56,751 nt of DNA from JBGSUZ01 sp963677505 (GCA_963677505.2 CAXXWB010000005.1:1-56751); one strand, 5' to 3'. Positions 43,953 through 55,332 are shown, counted from the first letter of the stretch. The notes: a model not told the origin generated them from the letters alone. Program-made: numbers and translations.

Positions 43953-44546
43953 TTAACCCAACATAAATCCAATCAAGGAGAGTATCAGTATTTTTCTATA
44001 ATCCACACCTAAAAAGCCGAGGACAACAAATACCAGCACCACTAGCCCTTGTCCGATGATTGCTGACGCAAGCGCCAAAATACCGCATATATATTCATAT
44101 TTTTTTATAAACTCTGTGCTATTTTGCCATAAGTTCTTTAAGAAAGAACTTATGAAGCAAAAACTCCGAAGAAAACTACCCACCCCATAGAGAATCCATA
44201 CGGCTACTATACCGCTTAAAACAAAGATTGCCTTACTGCTCATAGGACTAAACAGACCATAAATGGCCTCCTGAACAGGTTGCTTGTCCATAATAAGACT
44301 TATCATTTGGACTATATGATTCAATCCAGCCATAGCCCAAGCAAAATTTCCGCACTGATAGTATATCATCATGAGTCCTTTTGCGCTGCCTGATAGGGTC
44401 ATCTCCATGAATCGATTAATAGAAATACCAACATCGGGGCGCAGTATATACAGCAAAACTATCATCAGCATAAAACCTGCTGATGATAGTCGAGTCCACA
44501 TGTCTATGGCATTTTTATTGACCTTATTCTCGGTCCTATTTTTCAT
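43953..44546 (-). CDS. membrane protein of unknown family
   Basis: I do not recognise this protein. The ATG at 44546 overlaps the rhodanese gene's end by 11 bp, so translation is coupled. The 197-residue product has about five hydrophobic segments: near residues 18-36, 52-75, 100-125, 150-170 and 178-196. Pore-like or catalytic motifs are not visible. Only a few Cys occur, none in a CxxC. The operon position between a rhodanese lipoprotein and TVP38 suggests a role in sulfur or thiol transport, but this rests only on context. Confidence 0.7.
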   Translation of the reverse strand: MKNRTENKVNKNAIDMWTRLSSAGFMLMIVLLYILRPDVGISINRFMEMTLSGSAKGLMMIYYQCGNFAWAMAGLNHIVQMISLIMDKQPVQEAIYGLFSPMSSKAIFVLSGIVAVWILYGVGSFLRSFCFISSFLKNLWQNSTEFIKKYEYICGILALASAIIGQGLVVLVFVVLGFLGVDYRKILILSLIGFMLG

Positions 44547-45516
44547 AGGCATTGCCAGAGCCTGCCCATTCACTGAAAGAACCGTTATAGTTTCTAGCCT
44601 TTGTATAGCCTGCCATTCTCATGATTTCAGCCGTAAAACCTGAACGAATCCCTACTGTACAGTAAGTAATGACTTCGTCTTCTGGTTTAAGGCCAAGGGC
44701 TGTAAAGGTTGCTTGTAAATCTGCAATGCTTTTTATCGTTCCATCGACATTATAAAGGTCTGAATATTGAAGATGAACAGCGCCTGGAATTCTGCCAAGG
44801 GCTTTTTCGCCTTTATAATTCTCACCGTGGTTGCTTTCTCCTTTATATTCTTCAGGAGAACGTGTATCGATGATTTTGCCATTGCCTAAGTTTGCCTTAA
44901 CATCTTCTGTCGTAGCAATTCTAGCGCTATCATAATTCTTGATTACAAATTCAACCGGTGTAATAGTTGGTACCTCTTTGCTGGTTTCTGCTTTGAGCTC
45001 TAACCATGCAGGATAACCACCATTTAGTATTCTTGAGTTTTCAATGCCAGCAATTTTAAGCATCCAAAGGACACGACCTTCTTCGCCTAAACCTTTAGGG
45101 TCATTGTAAACAATAATATCTTTTGTGCCGTCTATCCCAAAACTGCCAAGTTTAGCGCCTAAATCTTCTTTGCCAAGAACAACACCCCAACCCACTTCAC
45201 CTTGTTTTGGTGTCATATTTGAAAGCATTTGCCAAGTGATATTAATTGCACCTGGTACGTGGCCATTACCATATTCTTTTTCAGATCTCGCATCTATTAC
45301 AATTACATTAGCCAATTTTTCTTGAAGGGTTACTGCATTGACATAAGTTCCAGTTGCGCCTTCTTCAATTGGTTTTGTAGCTATTGTTTCTTGTACAGTA
45401 GTAACTTCAGTACCTGTAGTTGTTGTCGCCTCAGGAGTTGCGGCTTTTTGGCATGCTGCTAGTCCAAGTGCAAGAACTGCCGTCATCATTAAAATGCTAA
45501 GATTTTTGAAATTCAT
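44536..45516 (-). CDS. tandem rhodanese-domain lipoprotein (sulfurtransferase)
   Basis: A 326-residue secreted protein with the lipobox LAAC at residue 22. Rhodanese domain 1 (about 60-180) is inactive: where the Cys loop should be it reads VYNDPKGLGEEGRV. Domain 2 (about 200-320) has the active Cys in ITYCTVGIRSGF. This two-domain layout is that of thiosulfate or 3-mercaptopyruvate sulfurtransferases, here outside the membrane. It heads the operon that continues through the membrane protein, TVP38, ArsS-like, C_GCAxxG_C_C, glycosyltransferase and DUF2064 genes. GGAGG precedes the ATG. Confidence 0.92.
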   Translation of the reverse strand: MNFKNLSILMMTAVLALGLAACQKAATPEATTTTGTEVTTVQETIATKPIEEGATGTYVNAVTLQEKLANVIVIDARSEKEYGNGHVPGAINITWQMLSNMTPKQGEVGWGVVLGKEDLGAKLGSFGIDGTKDIIVYNDPKGLGEEGRVLWMLKIAGIENSRILNGGYPAWLELKAETSKEVPTITPVEFVIKNYDSARIATTEDVKANLGNGKIIDTRSPEEYKGESNHGENYKGEKALGRIPGAVHLQYSDLYNVDGTIKSIADLQATFTALGLKPEDEVITYCTVGIRSGFTAEIMRMAGYTKARNYNGSFSEWAGSGNAYEK

Positions 45517-45745
45517 TTCATTACCTCCTTAATATTGTCGGTACATGCAATAAGTATTTAGTTTTTACTTAAAAAAATAATTACTTATTAAATATTTTTA
45601 TAGTACGATTAAAGTATATGGATATTGTTAAAAAATCTCCAATAAATATATTTGATGTATCTCTGATTTCTATTAAATTTTTAAATAGTTAGGCGCAATT
45701 TTTATATGCTATAGTCAAACAAGCTTATATAAGGAGGTTTACTTA

Positions 45746-46408
45746 ATGAAAAAGTCATGGACCATTGTTTTAATCCTTTGTTTGATTGCACTTCTCGTTG
45801 GCTTCTGCCATGAATTTAATTTGACCAATCTTGAATCCGTGAGGACTTTCATACTCTCCTTCGGGGTCCTTGCCCCCTTAATTTACATTCTCATGTTTAC
45901 TTTAATTCCACTGACCCTTTTTCCTGACGCAATTTTAGCCATATCTGCAGGCACAATTTTCGGGGTCTTTTGGGGAAGTGTCTACACGATCATTGGAGCC
46001 ATCTGCGGCGCCAGCCTTTCCTTCTTGATTGCCCGCTATTTAGGAAGAGATTGGGTGCTGAAATTAATTCACCATAAGGGACAGTGGTTTGATGAAGGTG
46101 TTGAAAAGCAAGGTTTTCTTATTATACTCGTCCTTCGACTTGTTCCTCTTATTCCCTTTGATATTATCAGTTATGGCGCAGGTCTTTCTAAAATCAAATT
46201 GAAAGACTTCTTGGCAGGGTCCATTATTGGCATCATCCCTGGCGTCGTGATTTATGTCAATCTTGGGGACAAAGCCCTAGATGTTCATTCGCCCGCATTT
46301 ATAGTTTCCATTGCCCTTCTCGTAGGACTTTTCAGCCTATCCTATTTATTAAAAAAGAAATTTACTTTTGAAAGCATCCAAAATAGATTAGTGAAAGAAG
46401 AGGAATAA
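45746..46408 (+). CDS. TVP38/TMEM64 family membrane protein
   Basis: A 220-residue membrane protein with AAGGAGG before its ATG. The core FGVFWGSVYTIIGAICGASL followed by SFLIARYLGRDW and RLVPLIPFDIISYGAGLSKI is the VTT/TVP38 signature, close to that of the copy at 43204. It is divergent from the rhodanese operon across a 229-bp AT-rich gap that shows no further gene; a possible -10 (TATAGT) lies at 45710-45715. The terminator follows at 46445. Confidence 0.9.
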   Translation: MKKSWTIVLILCLIALLVGFCHEFNLTNLESVRTFILSFGVLAPLIYILMFTLIPLTLFPDAILAISAGTIFGVFWGSVYTIIGAICGASLSFLIARYLGRDWVLKLIHHKGQWFDEGVEKQGFLIILVLRLVPLIPFDIISYGAGLSKIKLKDFLAGSIIGIIPGVVIYVNLGDKALDVHSPAFIVSIALLVGLFSLSYLLKKKFTFESIQNRLVKEEE

Positions 46409-46444
46409 TTGCGAATAATCTCAAAGCCATTGATGCAAGAACGA

Positions 46445-46486
46445 AAAAGGAACCTAAGAGAGTCTTCACTCTTTCAGGTTCCTTTT
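46445..46486. terminator. bidirectional terminator
   Basis: AAAAGGAACCT and AGGTTCCTTTT with an inner AAGAG/CTCTT stem. It ends the TVP38 gene from the left and lies 2 bp after the stop of the large secreted-protein gene. Confidence 0.85.
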
Positions 46487-46487
46487 G

Positions 46488-49400
46488 CTATTTTGCAGGT
46501 TGATTGTACAACAGATCGAAAATGTTGCCTGTAATGTCTATCTTCGCTTCTCCTGGGGCATCCCCATAGATTAAGGTTCGTTTCCTGTCCTCATTTTCTA
46601 TGGTCACTCGAATCTGATAGGCCTTTTTCAAATTCTTGTTTTCCCAACTTTTTGTGCTGTCTGCAAAGGGGAGTATATAGGTCGTTCCGTAGAATCCCTT
46701 GTTTTGAAGCTTAAGAGCTAAGGGAAACTTTACATTATAGCCCACTTCGTCTTTATAGTAATAAAGATTGCCCTTTGGGTCTTTGTAAGTCATCGCTTCC
46801 AGTTCTGGAGATAGGTTTAAGGATACCTTGTCCACCTTCCCTCTGGTTTCAACTGAAAAAGTCAGCTTTTCCATGGACAAAAACCGATAAGGTTCATTGG
46901 TCATTTGTTCACCAAAAGCATTTTTCTGACCTCGCCAGTGTTGCCACGCCCCTTTGACGCTAATGTTTCCAATCCCAAAGGCTTCTATGGGTACAACTCT
47001 CTTACTCTCTGCCCACGCCCCTTTAGGGTCTGTAACCACCCCACGCCATTCTATGGTTTTGCCCTTTTCCACGGTCAAAGGTTTTAAATTCACTTGCTGA
47101 CCTGAAGATAAATCGCTGAAACTCTGGTATAAAACTTCCTCTTTCTGGTCGCATTTCAGATACACGTCCAGTTTCAGACGGTCCTCATCTGGGTCGCTTA
47201 CTTTTAGGGTCACTTCATGTTGATCCCCTTCATAAAGAGGGTTTGGTACCAGTTTCACAAAGTCTACCACAGGCGGACGGTTGCTGATGGTTGTGACTTT
47301 AAAACTCTTTTCTTTTGCTATGGCTGGGTCTTCTGAATCCATGGCCTTTACCACGAAGGTATAGGTCTTATCTTCTAAAACCTTGTCATTTACCGTTTGG
47401 GGGATGTAGAAAGAAGTATCCTTCCAAGTTCTTTCTGGGTAAGGCGATTCTGTTTTTACGTTACCTTTTTCTTTCGTTAAGACAATTTTGTTCAGTATAG
47501 GGGTCTTGCCATCGTACATTTGAATTTCCATATGGTGTGCATAAGGGTAGCTGGTCCAAAGATTGTGAAAAATAACGTTATTCCCTGTTTGAAAAGCCGT
47601 CAGAGGGTTCTCTGGTTTTTCAGACTTTAGGTTGGCGTCCATTAAAAGTCTGACCTCAGGGGTAATTTCTTTCATAACAGGTTCAGACCAAGCCCCTTCT
47701 TGATCCTTTACTCGGTAGTAAAGCTCTAGGGTTTCACCTTTTTTGATGTTGGCGATTTCTATTTCCGTTCCCAGAGGTCCCTTTTTCATTTGCCAGTTCT
47801 TGTCGGTGGTTTTTCTATACTGCCACTCTACCTCGGTTATGCCTCGACTGCTTTGACTCTATAGCGATAGGTAACCTTTTGAAGTTATCTTCAGGTTTTC
47901 CCCCGCTCAGAACCGTGCGTGCGCCTTTCAGCGCACACGGCTCGCCAACATACTAACTTACTCCCCTCCATCGGGTTTCAATAAATAGTAGACTCACGTC
48001 TACACTTTACACGAAGAATCTCTCGTTTTGAGTTTAACTCTATAATTTCTTATTTTGTTTTTAGCTTTATCGGGTACAATATCATCAATGACTTTACCAT
48101 GAACGTATTCATCACAAGTTGTACAAAGCCAAATCAGGTTTGGTACTTTGTTTATCTTGTCAGAGGGTATATCTTCTCTTAATCGGTGACAGTGCCATGA
48201 ACTCTTATTTAGGATTTCCCCGCAACATCGACATTTGCCCTTATCTCTATTGAATGAGTATTCTCTGTTCATAAAATACTCAAAACTATTAGATGGGATT
48301 GCTCCATTCGATTTATTGTCCACCTCATCTTCAATACAAGGTCTATCGAGTGGATGTCGTTTGGCTCGTTTATTATGCTTGAGGTATAATTCCCTACCAT
48401 CTGTGCTGTAAGGAGTTATTTTCTGGTCGAAGATAGACTTGACATACTCTACTGGAGTGAGAAAGGCTTTTGTTATGCCCACATAGTGACCTTCATACTT
48501 TACGGCATAAGTTTTTGTATCTATTTTTGCATGCCTATGGATTTTATTCGTAAGTTCCCTGAGTGGGATTTTATGCTTACGATAATTCTTTCCATACATT
48601 TTCTTGAAAGTATGATATGCACACTCGTTGACGTTGTTATCCAAGTACCTATAGGCTTTGCTACATACTGATATTTTCCAGTATTCAGTTAACCCAATAA
48701 TCATAGAGTTTATCTTTTCGATTTTATAGGCTTTTGATACCTCGTCTGGTGACATTTTTATTGCTTTTACTTCCTCACATATCTTTCTGGTTTGTCTTTT
48801 AACTCTGTCTGAATCAGGGTATACCCTGACAATTTGTCTATCTGTTGGTTTATTTGGCGTTTTTCTTGCCATTCCAACCTCAATGCAAAATCCTAAAAAT
48901 TTTATTGGCTTTAGTCTTAAATCGGTTATGAGTGTCTTTTCCTCTGATAGCTCTAACTTGTATGTTTTCTTGAATTCTTTCTTCAATTTGTTCAGGTATT
49001 GTTCGGCATATGTTACGTGGGTTGTTAGTATTATCCAATCATCAGCGTATCTAACCAAGTAGAGTGGTTTATATCCTTTATTTCTGAGAACCTTTCTCTT
49101 CCAGTCCTCGTTTTGAGGTCCTTCTGGGATTAAGTATTCTCTTCCTACTTGCCAGTCAAAGTCATTCAAATATATGTTAGCCAGTAGTGGTGAAATGATT
49201 CCGCCTTGAGGTGTGCCTGCGTTTGTATGAAAGTGTTTGTTACTTTCAATATATCCAGCTTTCAGCATCTCTTTTAGTATACTCAGGATTCTTTTATCTC
49301 TAACCCCGATTTTCCACACTTTATTGAGTAAAATTCTATGGTTGATGTTATCAAAGTATCCTTTGATGTCACCTTCGATTGCAATACAGGGCGTTTCCTT

Positions 49401-52400
49401 AGCACGCGGATTGCTGATTAAGGCTATTATTTGCCTTATTGCATGCTTTCCCCCTCGATATGGTCTAAACCCAAAACTATGTCTGTAGAATTTTGCTTCC
49501 GCAATTGGGTCTATAACAATTCGTATGCATTCCTGAATAATTCTATCAATTAGCGTCGGTATCCCAAGTGGTCTTTCTTTTCCATTGCTTTTGGCAATGT
49601 ACACTCTTCTAACTGGTCTGGGTTTGTAATTCCCTGCGCTTGTTTGTATCAACGAGATTAGTTCCTCTCTTTTCATAGAAAGGTATTTGTCGATTTTGAA
49701 TCCATCTACTCCGCTCGTTTTCGCCCCAGAATTTGACTTTATGTTGTGAATTGCTGTTGTTATTGTTATCTCATTGAATGCAACTTCCCATATCCCATGA
49801 AACGCATATCCAAGTTTGCTTTTGTCATAAATGAAATCCAGTGTATCCCTTAATTCAGCTTCACTCGAAAACTTACCGTTTAAATGCACGGGCTTCACCT
49901 CCGTGGTTCGGTATCTTATGTTTAGTTAAGATATCATCTTCCACGAGAGATTCTTTCGTATTAGTTTGTCTGGTCTCCTTCGCCATGTAATGGTCTTTCT
50001 CCATCTCGGACTACTATGAGACCTCTGACTTCTTGTGCCTTTCACAGCTCTATCAAGCTCCACGCACAAGCTCTCAAACGTTCCATCATATTTATCCTAT
50101 TGTGTGTCCTTTAGGTCAATGCTGTGGCCCGAGGAATTCTAACACGGTTTGAATCATAGTTGTTCCGTGTTTATCGTAAATCATTTCATATTCACGACCA
50201 CATGCTGAACCACACAGCAGCATATGGTATTCCCAATTTCTCTATCTTTCGATAGCCGACCTTAACGAGCTTAACGCATTTTCACTTTCGTTAACCATGG
50301 GATACGGATGCCCGCCTCATTATTATCCATATCCTTTGGAGGACTTAGGTTTTCAGAGTACGTCTTCACCTGGCTTAACACCTCAATTAATGATAGTTAA
50401 TTGACGCATTCAGGAGTATTAGCACGCGTACCTTCTCAGGATTGATATTATCCTTCATTGAAGTTGATTCTGTACGGCAAGGGGGTTTCACCCTTGTATT
50501 CAATATGATAGTTCTCTACCTAATTTAATGCCTTAGGTATGGCTACTTTCGGTGTTAGAATATCCCTCTAACCCTTGTGTAGCAACGTTTCGCACGATGG
50601 TCTAAGTCATAAGAAGTATTGTCAAAGGCTTTAAGCGAAAATGGGGCATAATTTGAATACTGGACTTCCATTTTTGCTATCGGTCTTCTATGTACATAGA
50701 CTTTCATTTCATCGGTATTAGAATCTTTGTTGTAATTTTGGAAATTGGCGTCTGTACTTGGCTGATCAGTTGCTCTGTAGAAAACATTGTATAGTCCGAC
50801 TTTATCGAAAACACTTACTGGGGCTGCTCGCTTAACATTATGGTAAACAGACTGTCCTTCGCTGTTTTCAAAGTAGGTGCTGTTTTGAAGGTGATTGTAG
50901 ACTTCGTTTAGCTTTGTGTCACTTTCAATATCATTATAATAACTGGTATAGGTGACTGTATCTTCCCCTTTAATGACATATAGCCCATCTTGCGCCTCTG
51001 TGAAGACCTTGTTTTCTTCTGTCATATCCGCAAGCATGGTTTCTAATCCATCAGAAGGATAAAGTTTGCCGTTAGGTGTGGCCGTAATCATATCTCTGAG
51101 ATTGATTTCTACAGATTTTGTTGTAGCTCTATCAACATATTTAGGATTGGTTGCGACTTTGACTTTGATATTATTGACCTTGATAAAATCTAGGATACTT
51201 GTCCCAATTTTTTGGAAAGAATCCTTTTCCCCAACATAGAGAATATATTTTTCTGAATTGGGTCTAAAAGTTGTACTTGGTAATTTTGCAATATCAACGC
51301 CGTAGAATTTCCACCCTGCGACATCTGTTGTTGGTATTTCTTTTTTATAGGCCGTTATTTTGTAACTATAATTACCTATTCGGTCATAAAACGTTGTATC
51401 GTCCTTATCTCTACGACTCCCTACGGTATGGGAGCTAGTCGTCCATGAAACTAATGTATGCTCCACTTTATAAGCGAAGCGTTCAAAGGTGTTGATCTCA
51501 CCTGTAGCAAGTTTAACGGGCGCTTCATAATATTTAGTAACCTTAGAAGGCGGTGGTGTTGTCCATTGTCCTAAATCGTCATATCTTGATTCTACAAATT
51601 GAGTCGTCCCCGTTAAAGGAATATTGTAATCCGATAATAAACTCTCATAATATTCGCTATAAGTGTACTCAGAGTCTACCTGAGATGCTGTCAATCCACC
51701 TGAATCGTACCGCACTTCTTTGTCTATATATCCAGTACCTACCTTGGAATAAGCAAAAGTTCCTTCGCCCAGTTGAAATGGATAATAGACTTTGTAATAC
51801 GAATTTCCCATCATATCCGCATAAGTATATGTTATTTCATACCTTAATCCTGGCTTTATGCCTTGTATTTCACTTGAACTAAAAGGTTTTGAAGCAGCTT
51901 CTTCACCAAAGTAAAGTTCGGGCGTTTGCTTAAAGGCATAAATGTCCCCGTTACTTGCATAAGCTTTTCCAACATCAATTTTTGAAATTCCACCTATTGC
52001 TTTGTCCATGTCAGATAAAGTCTGAATTTTGACAATATCATTAAATTCATCAAAATGATGCACTGTATTGTACATCCCATAAGGTGATGATTTTTCGTCC
52101 TCAGAACCATAAGCTACAAGACCTAAAGATGTAAAACCTGTATTGTATCCAAAGGCATTAAGGGCAGAACCAAAGCCATACCAGTTTCCATAAATGTCTC
52201 TAGCCACCAATCCACTTCCCGTATCCTTGGCATAGGTGATATTAGACAATCCTTTCACTTTTGATAAATCTTTACCAGTACCTACTATTGTTCTATATGA
52301 ATTACTAGAAAATTTATCGTAGCCAGTATAATCTACACTTGTTGTTGTAAAAAGACTTGCCATATTTAAGTGCGTATCAGCATCAACAGAGGTAAAAAAT

Positions 52401-55321
52401 GCCCCTTGATATTTATAAAAATGTGGTACTTCCCCGACTGCATATACATCACCTGAATCTGTTAGAACATACATTAACATTGGAGGTATGTCATAATTAT
52501 TATAAGTTTTAAGCTTTGTCGATTGTACTATCGTTACTACATTACTCATTTTTTTAGTTGGTACAAGGTCAAAACCATTGGTACTATTATAAGGTCTACT
52601 ATATTGACTATTTGTGCCTAGCATATATAAATCACCATTCTCTAAAAGTATCAGAGTACAATAATTTATCGTTTGAGTCTGCTTAATTCTTGCAGGGAAA
52701 GTACCAACAGTTGTTTTAGAAATATCCGACAGCCAACAGTTTCTAGTGGATGCGGTTATTTCATATGAGTTATCAGAATACTCAATAAGATTGCCCGTGT
52801 ATGTACTCCACTGAGAAACAACATATTTACCAGCAGTACTATCTGTAACTTTATTCCAACCATAAGATTTGTCAGGCAAATAGCGCCCTACATACTTTGA
52901 ATCGGTAGCCACTTGTAATTTGACATTGATTCCATTTTCAAAACTCTCTCCAACGTACTCATTGAGGCGTGTTCCTAGTTGTGTTAATTTATCTCCTGTA
53001 TAGTCGGTAACTACTACCACATCAACTTTTTTATCCTTCATTGGTACAAAGCTGACGATTGGTTTATAGTTTTGAACCTCTATAATTTTATAATTTGAAT
53101 TTATTTTGTAGTCACTGGCTGTAACAAAGTCAGGGATTGTTTCTTGACCAAAACCTTCCTGAACTCTCAAATAAATTTTATATTTTCCCACTTGATTTGT
53201 TGGTATAGTCAGCTCATTGTCTTCCGGAAGTGTCGCTGACTTCAAAAAGGTAAGGGTTTCATCATCAAAACTACCGTCATTGTCCTTGTCAAAGGCATAG
53301 TACCAATAACGTGTTGCCACGTAGTCGTTATCAATTGAATAGGAGTTGTCAAAAACCTTTATTTCAGCCTGTTTTTCATCGTTTCTATAAACCGTATCGT
53401 AACCGTCCACCACTACAGTAGGCAGTAGATCTTCTGATATGTTAACTTTGATGCTTTGATTGGCGGTCATATTGGCGCTATTAGTAGCTTTACACTCCAC
53501 TAAATATTGGCCTTTTTCTTTGAAGAGGCCTTGAATTGATTTCCCGACTGTAGCTTTCAATTTGATTTTATCAGTCGTTTGTCCGTCCAACGAACTTACT
53601 GTCCATTCGACTTGACTATCTGTCGTCGTGTAACCCGAGATATTAGTAACGTTGGAGTTGAATATGACTTTTCGGTTTTCTTTTAAAGAACCACCAACAC
53701 TAATGTTGAGTATAGGCGGTGGCGGTGTAACATTGAAAAATGTGCTGGTTTCAGAATAAGCACCATCATCGTCTGTTACGCCTAATACTGCTTGGATTCT
53801 ATTTCCGTATCCAATGGTAGTTTTCCACGTGCTTTTTTTACCGTCTTCATTGTAGTAATATCCCCATTGAGGGATTGAAAAATCCCAAGAGACCACTTCG
53901 CCATCAGGGTCGTAACTGGATGCACCGTTGAGTCTTATGTCATTACCTGATACGGTATTGGGTATTGGAGAAATGATTGGGACTGGTGGCAGATTTCCTA
54001 TTCCTTTTTTATGAATATAGGTTACTGAAGTAGCCTCGTTTGAATCTATTTTTCTTCCACTTTCTAAAACATAAGTGACTTGCCCTTTAAAACCTTGTGT
54101 AAAGGGTTCTCCTTTATAAGTGATTTTAAAGGATTTACTTTGTGAAAGGGTTTCACTTCCATTAAAAGTTTCTGAGAAAACTTGAGAACCTTCTTCAGTC
54201 ATGAGTTGATAAGTAACCGATTTGACCTTGCCACCATCTAAATTTACAAGGTTTGATTTTAACGTTACTGGCACATTGGCATAAGTAGCATCAGATTCAA
54301 TCTCAACATCAGCAGGAGAAGCAACTGTGGCTGTTGCAAATATTTCGTCATTGGTTTTAATCTTGATAGTGCAAGTTGCAGGAGCTTTAGATCTTACTGT
54401 TTCTTCACCACCTTCAGCCCAATACGCTTTCATCTTGTATTGAGCATCGAGTTTAGCCTCATACTCCCCAATCGGCAAACTAGTTAAGTCAGGTGTCGCT
54501 TTTTTACCGCATGGAGTCCATGTTGTTGCGCCTTTTTTCTTGTAGTTCCACTCGTATTCTCTTTTAACACCTATTGGAAACTCGGAATTTATGCCTACAA
54601 GGTCAATAATTTCGCCTTCTTTATATTCTACAGATGTAACGTCTGTTGTTCCTGTACCTTTTGTGATATGTGGAATAGGCTTTATTACTGGTTGAGGGGG
54701 AAATCTAATTTTGATATCGAACATTAGTGGCGCTGTTGATTGAGTACCAGGTAACCAAGGTGCAGATTTTTGGAATTCTGTTAAATTATCATAAATATAT
54801 TTATCATCTTTAGGGTTTCCATTTTGGTCAACCTCACCTCTTGCTACTCCATTAACAACAACCGTTCCCACTGAATCTAAACGCATATAACCCCCTTTAG
54901 AAAAGAAGTTATTTATTTTTTTCATGTCTTCAGGTTTGGTTCCATATTCACGTAGAAAGCTCTTATAAAAAGAGTCTGCATTAGCAGGAACTGTTCCTGT
55001 ATTAGAAACAAAATTCATATAGTGACAAACAGTTTTATTTCCTCCAATATCATCAGGATCATCTTCAGGATCATCCATTTTTTTAATATTTGCTTCATAT
55101 ACTGTTTTTTTAGCACCTTCATAAATTTCGATTTTCGCCTTAAATGCTAGTGTTCTGTATCTAGTCCCAGTTGTAGCATTAGTATTTTCTACGCTCCAAG
55201 TTTGAGCGTTTCTTCGTGCATCGTATGTTATTGTATCTGGAGTACTTGTTGAAGCAAATGTACTAAGTGGACAAATTGATAATATGAGAACTATTGCTAA
55301 AATTCTTTTAAATTTTGACAC
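46488..55321 (-). CDS. giant secreted PKD/RCC1-like protein gene, split by a group II intron
   Basis: Read as join of exon 1 (55321-50596) and exon 2 (47860-46488), this gives 6099 bases, or 2032 codons plus a stop. GTG is the start, with GAGGTG eight bases upstream, and a signal peptide ends near residue 24. A PKD domain lies at about 444-530 (NGASSYDPDGEVVSWDFS), then Ig-like domains. About 875-1135 is an RCC1-like propeller (LLENGDLYMLGTN, LTDSGDVYAVGE, SNGDIYAFK). Two related segments, near 765-815 and 1360-1420, share VKLQVATDSKYVGR / VKVKVATNPKYVDR. A second PKD-type domain spans the splice point. No sortase motif or SLH domain is seen. The gene lies 11 bp after another secreted-protein gene. 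Without splicing, translation would stop at 50555, inside the intron. Confidence 0.85.
47861..47943 (-). ncRNA. group II intron domains V and VI
   Basis: Domain V is the 34-base hairpin GAGCCGTGTGCGCTG-AAAG-GCGCACGCACGGTTC (loop region approximate), one of the most conserved parts of these ribozymes. A short linker and domain VI follow with the stem TGAAG/CTTCA, then AACC/GGTT, then GGGGG/CCT-A-TC with the bulged A. The 3' end GCTAT fits the AY rule. Confidence 0.9.
48000..49889 (-). CDS. group II intron reverse transcriptase/maturase with HNH endonuclease
   Basis: A multifunctional intron protein of about 629 residues. GTG at 49889 is taken as the start because GGAGG lies eight bases before it; a GTG three codons upstream overlaps that site. 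RT domain: RPLGIPTLIDRIIQE, FGFRPYRGGKHAI, GDIKGYFDNI, TPQGGIISPLLANIYLN and the catalytic YADDW (near residue 285). The maturase (X) domain follows (about 370-470). The C-terminal HNH domain has CRCCGEILNKSSWHCHR and LIWLCTTCDEYVHGK. The protein would promote splicing and retrohoming. All key residues are intact, so the element may still be mobile. Confidence 0.97.
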   Translation of the reverse strand: MHLNGKFSSEAELRDTLDFIYDKSKLGYAFHGIWEVAFNEITITTAIHNIKSNSGAKTSGVDGFKIDKYLSMKREELISLIQTSAGNYKPRPVRRVYIAKSNGKERPLGIPTLIDRIIQECIRIVIDPIAEAKFYRHSFGFRPYRGGKHAIRQIIALISNPRAKETPCIAIEGDIKGYFDNINHRILLNKVWKIGVRDKRILSILKEMLKAGYIESNKHFHTNAGTPQGGIISPLLANIYLNDFDWQVGREYLIPEGPQNEDWKRKVLRNKGYKPLYLVRYADDWIILTTHVTYAEQYLNKLKKEFKKTYKLELSEEKTLITDLRLKPIKFLGFCIEVGMARKTPNKPTDRQIVRVYPDSDRVKRQTRKICEEVKAIKMSPDEVSKAYKIEKINSMIIGLTEYWKISVCSKAYRYLDNNVNECAYHTFKKMYGKNYRKHKIPLRELTNKIHRHAKIDTKTYAVKYEGHYVGITKAFLTPVEYVKSIFDQKITPYSTDGRELYLKHNKRAKRHPLDRPCIEDEVDNKSNGAIPSNSFEYFMNREYSFNRDKGKCRCCGEILNKSSWHCHRLREDIPSDKINKVPNLIWLCTTCDEYVHGKVIDDIVPDKAKNKIRNYRVKLKTRDSSCKV

Positions 55322-55332
55322 AAATATTCACC

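Larger units (their letters stand above)
47861..50595 (-). mobile_element. group II intron with reverse transcriptase ORF
   Basis: A retroelement of 2735 bp inserted in the sense direction. It starts GTGCG (50591-50595) and carries its RT gene (48000-49889). It ends with domain V (47910-47943) and domain VI, closing in GCTAT. The domain VI 3' strand CCTATC can pair with GGGGG leaving one A bulged, eight bases from the 3' end, as expected for the branch point. The 700 bases between the RT start and 50595 hold domain I and show no ORF. I could not fix EBS1 with confidence: IBS1 would be ACCATC, and partial partners (GATGG on the intron strand) occur at 50083-50087 and 50001-50005. Confidence 0.93.

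Noticed and set aside
46488..47789. A separate 433-residue gene starting at the ATG at 47789
   Set aside because: There is no ribosome site or signal peptide, and the frame is open upstream with matching domain sequence to the intron junction.
47821..47865. A frameshift just after the intron, in exon 2
   Set aside because: It appears only if the intron is ended at 47865 or 47866. Ending it at 47861, as branch-point spacing and the AT end suggest, gives the correct frame without any indel.
50555..50595. Natural C-terminus of the large secreted protein at 50555
   Set aside because: The last 14 codons lie inside the intron and end mid PKD-type domain. The spliced frame continues without interruption into exon 2.
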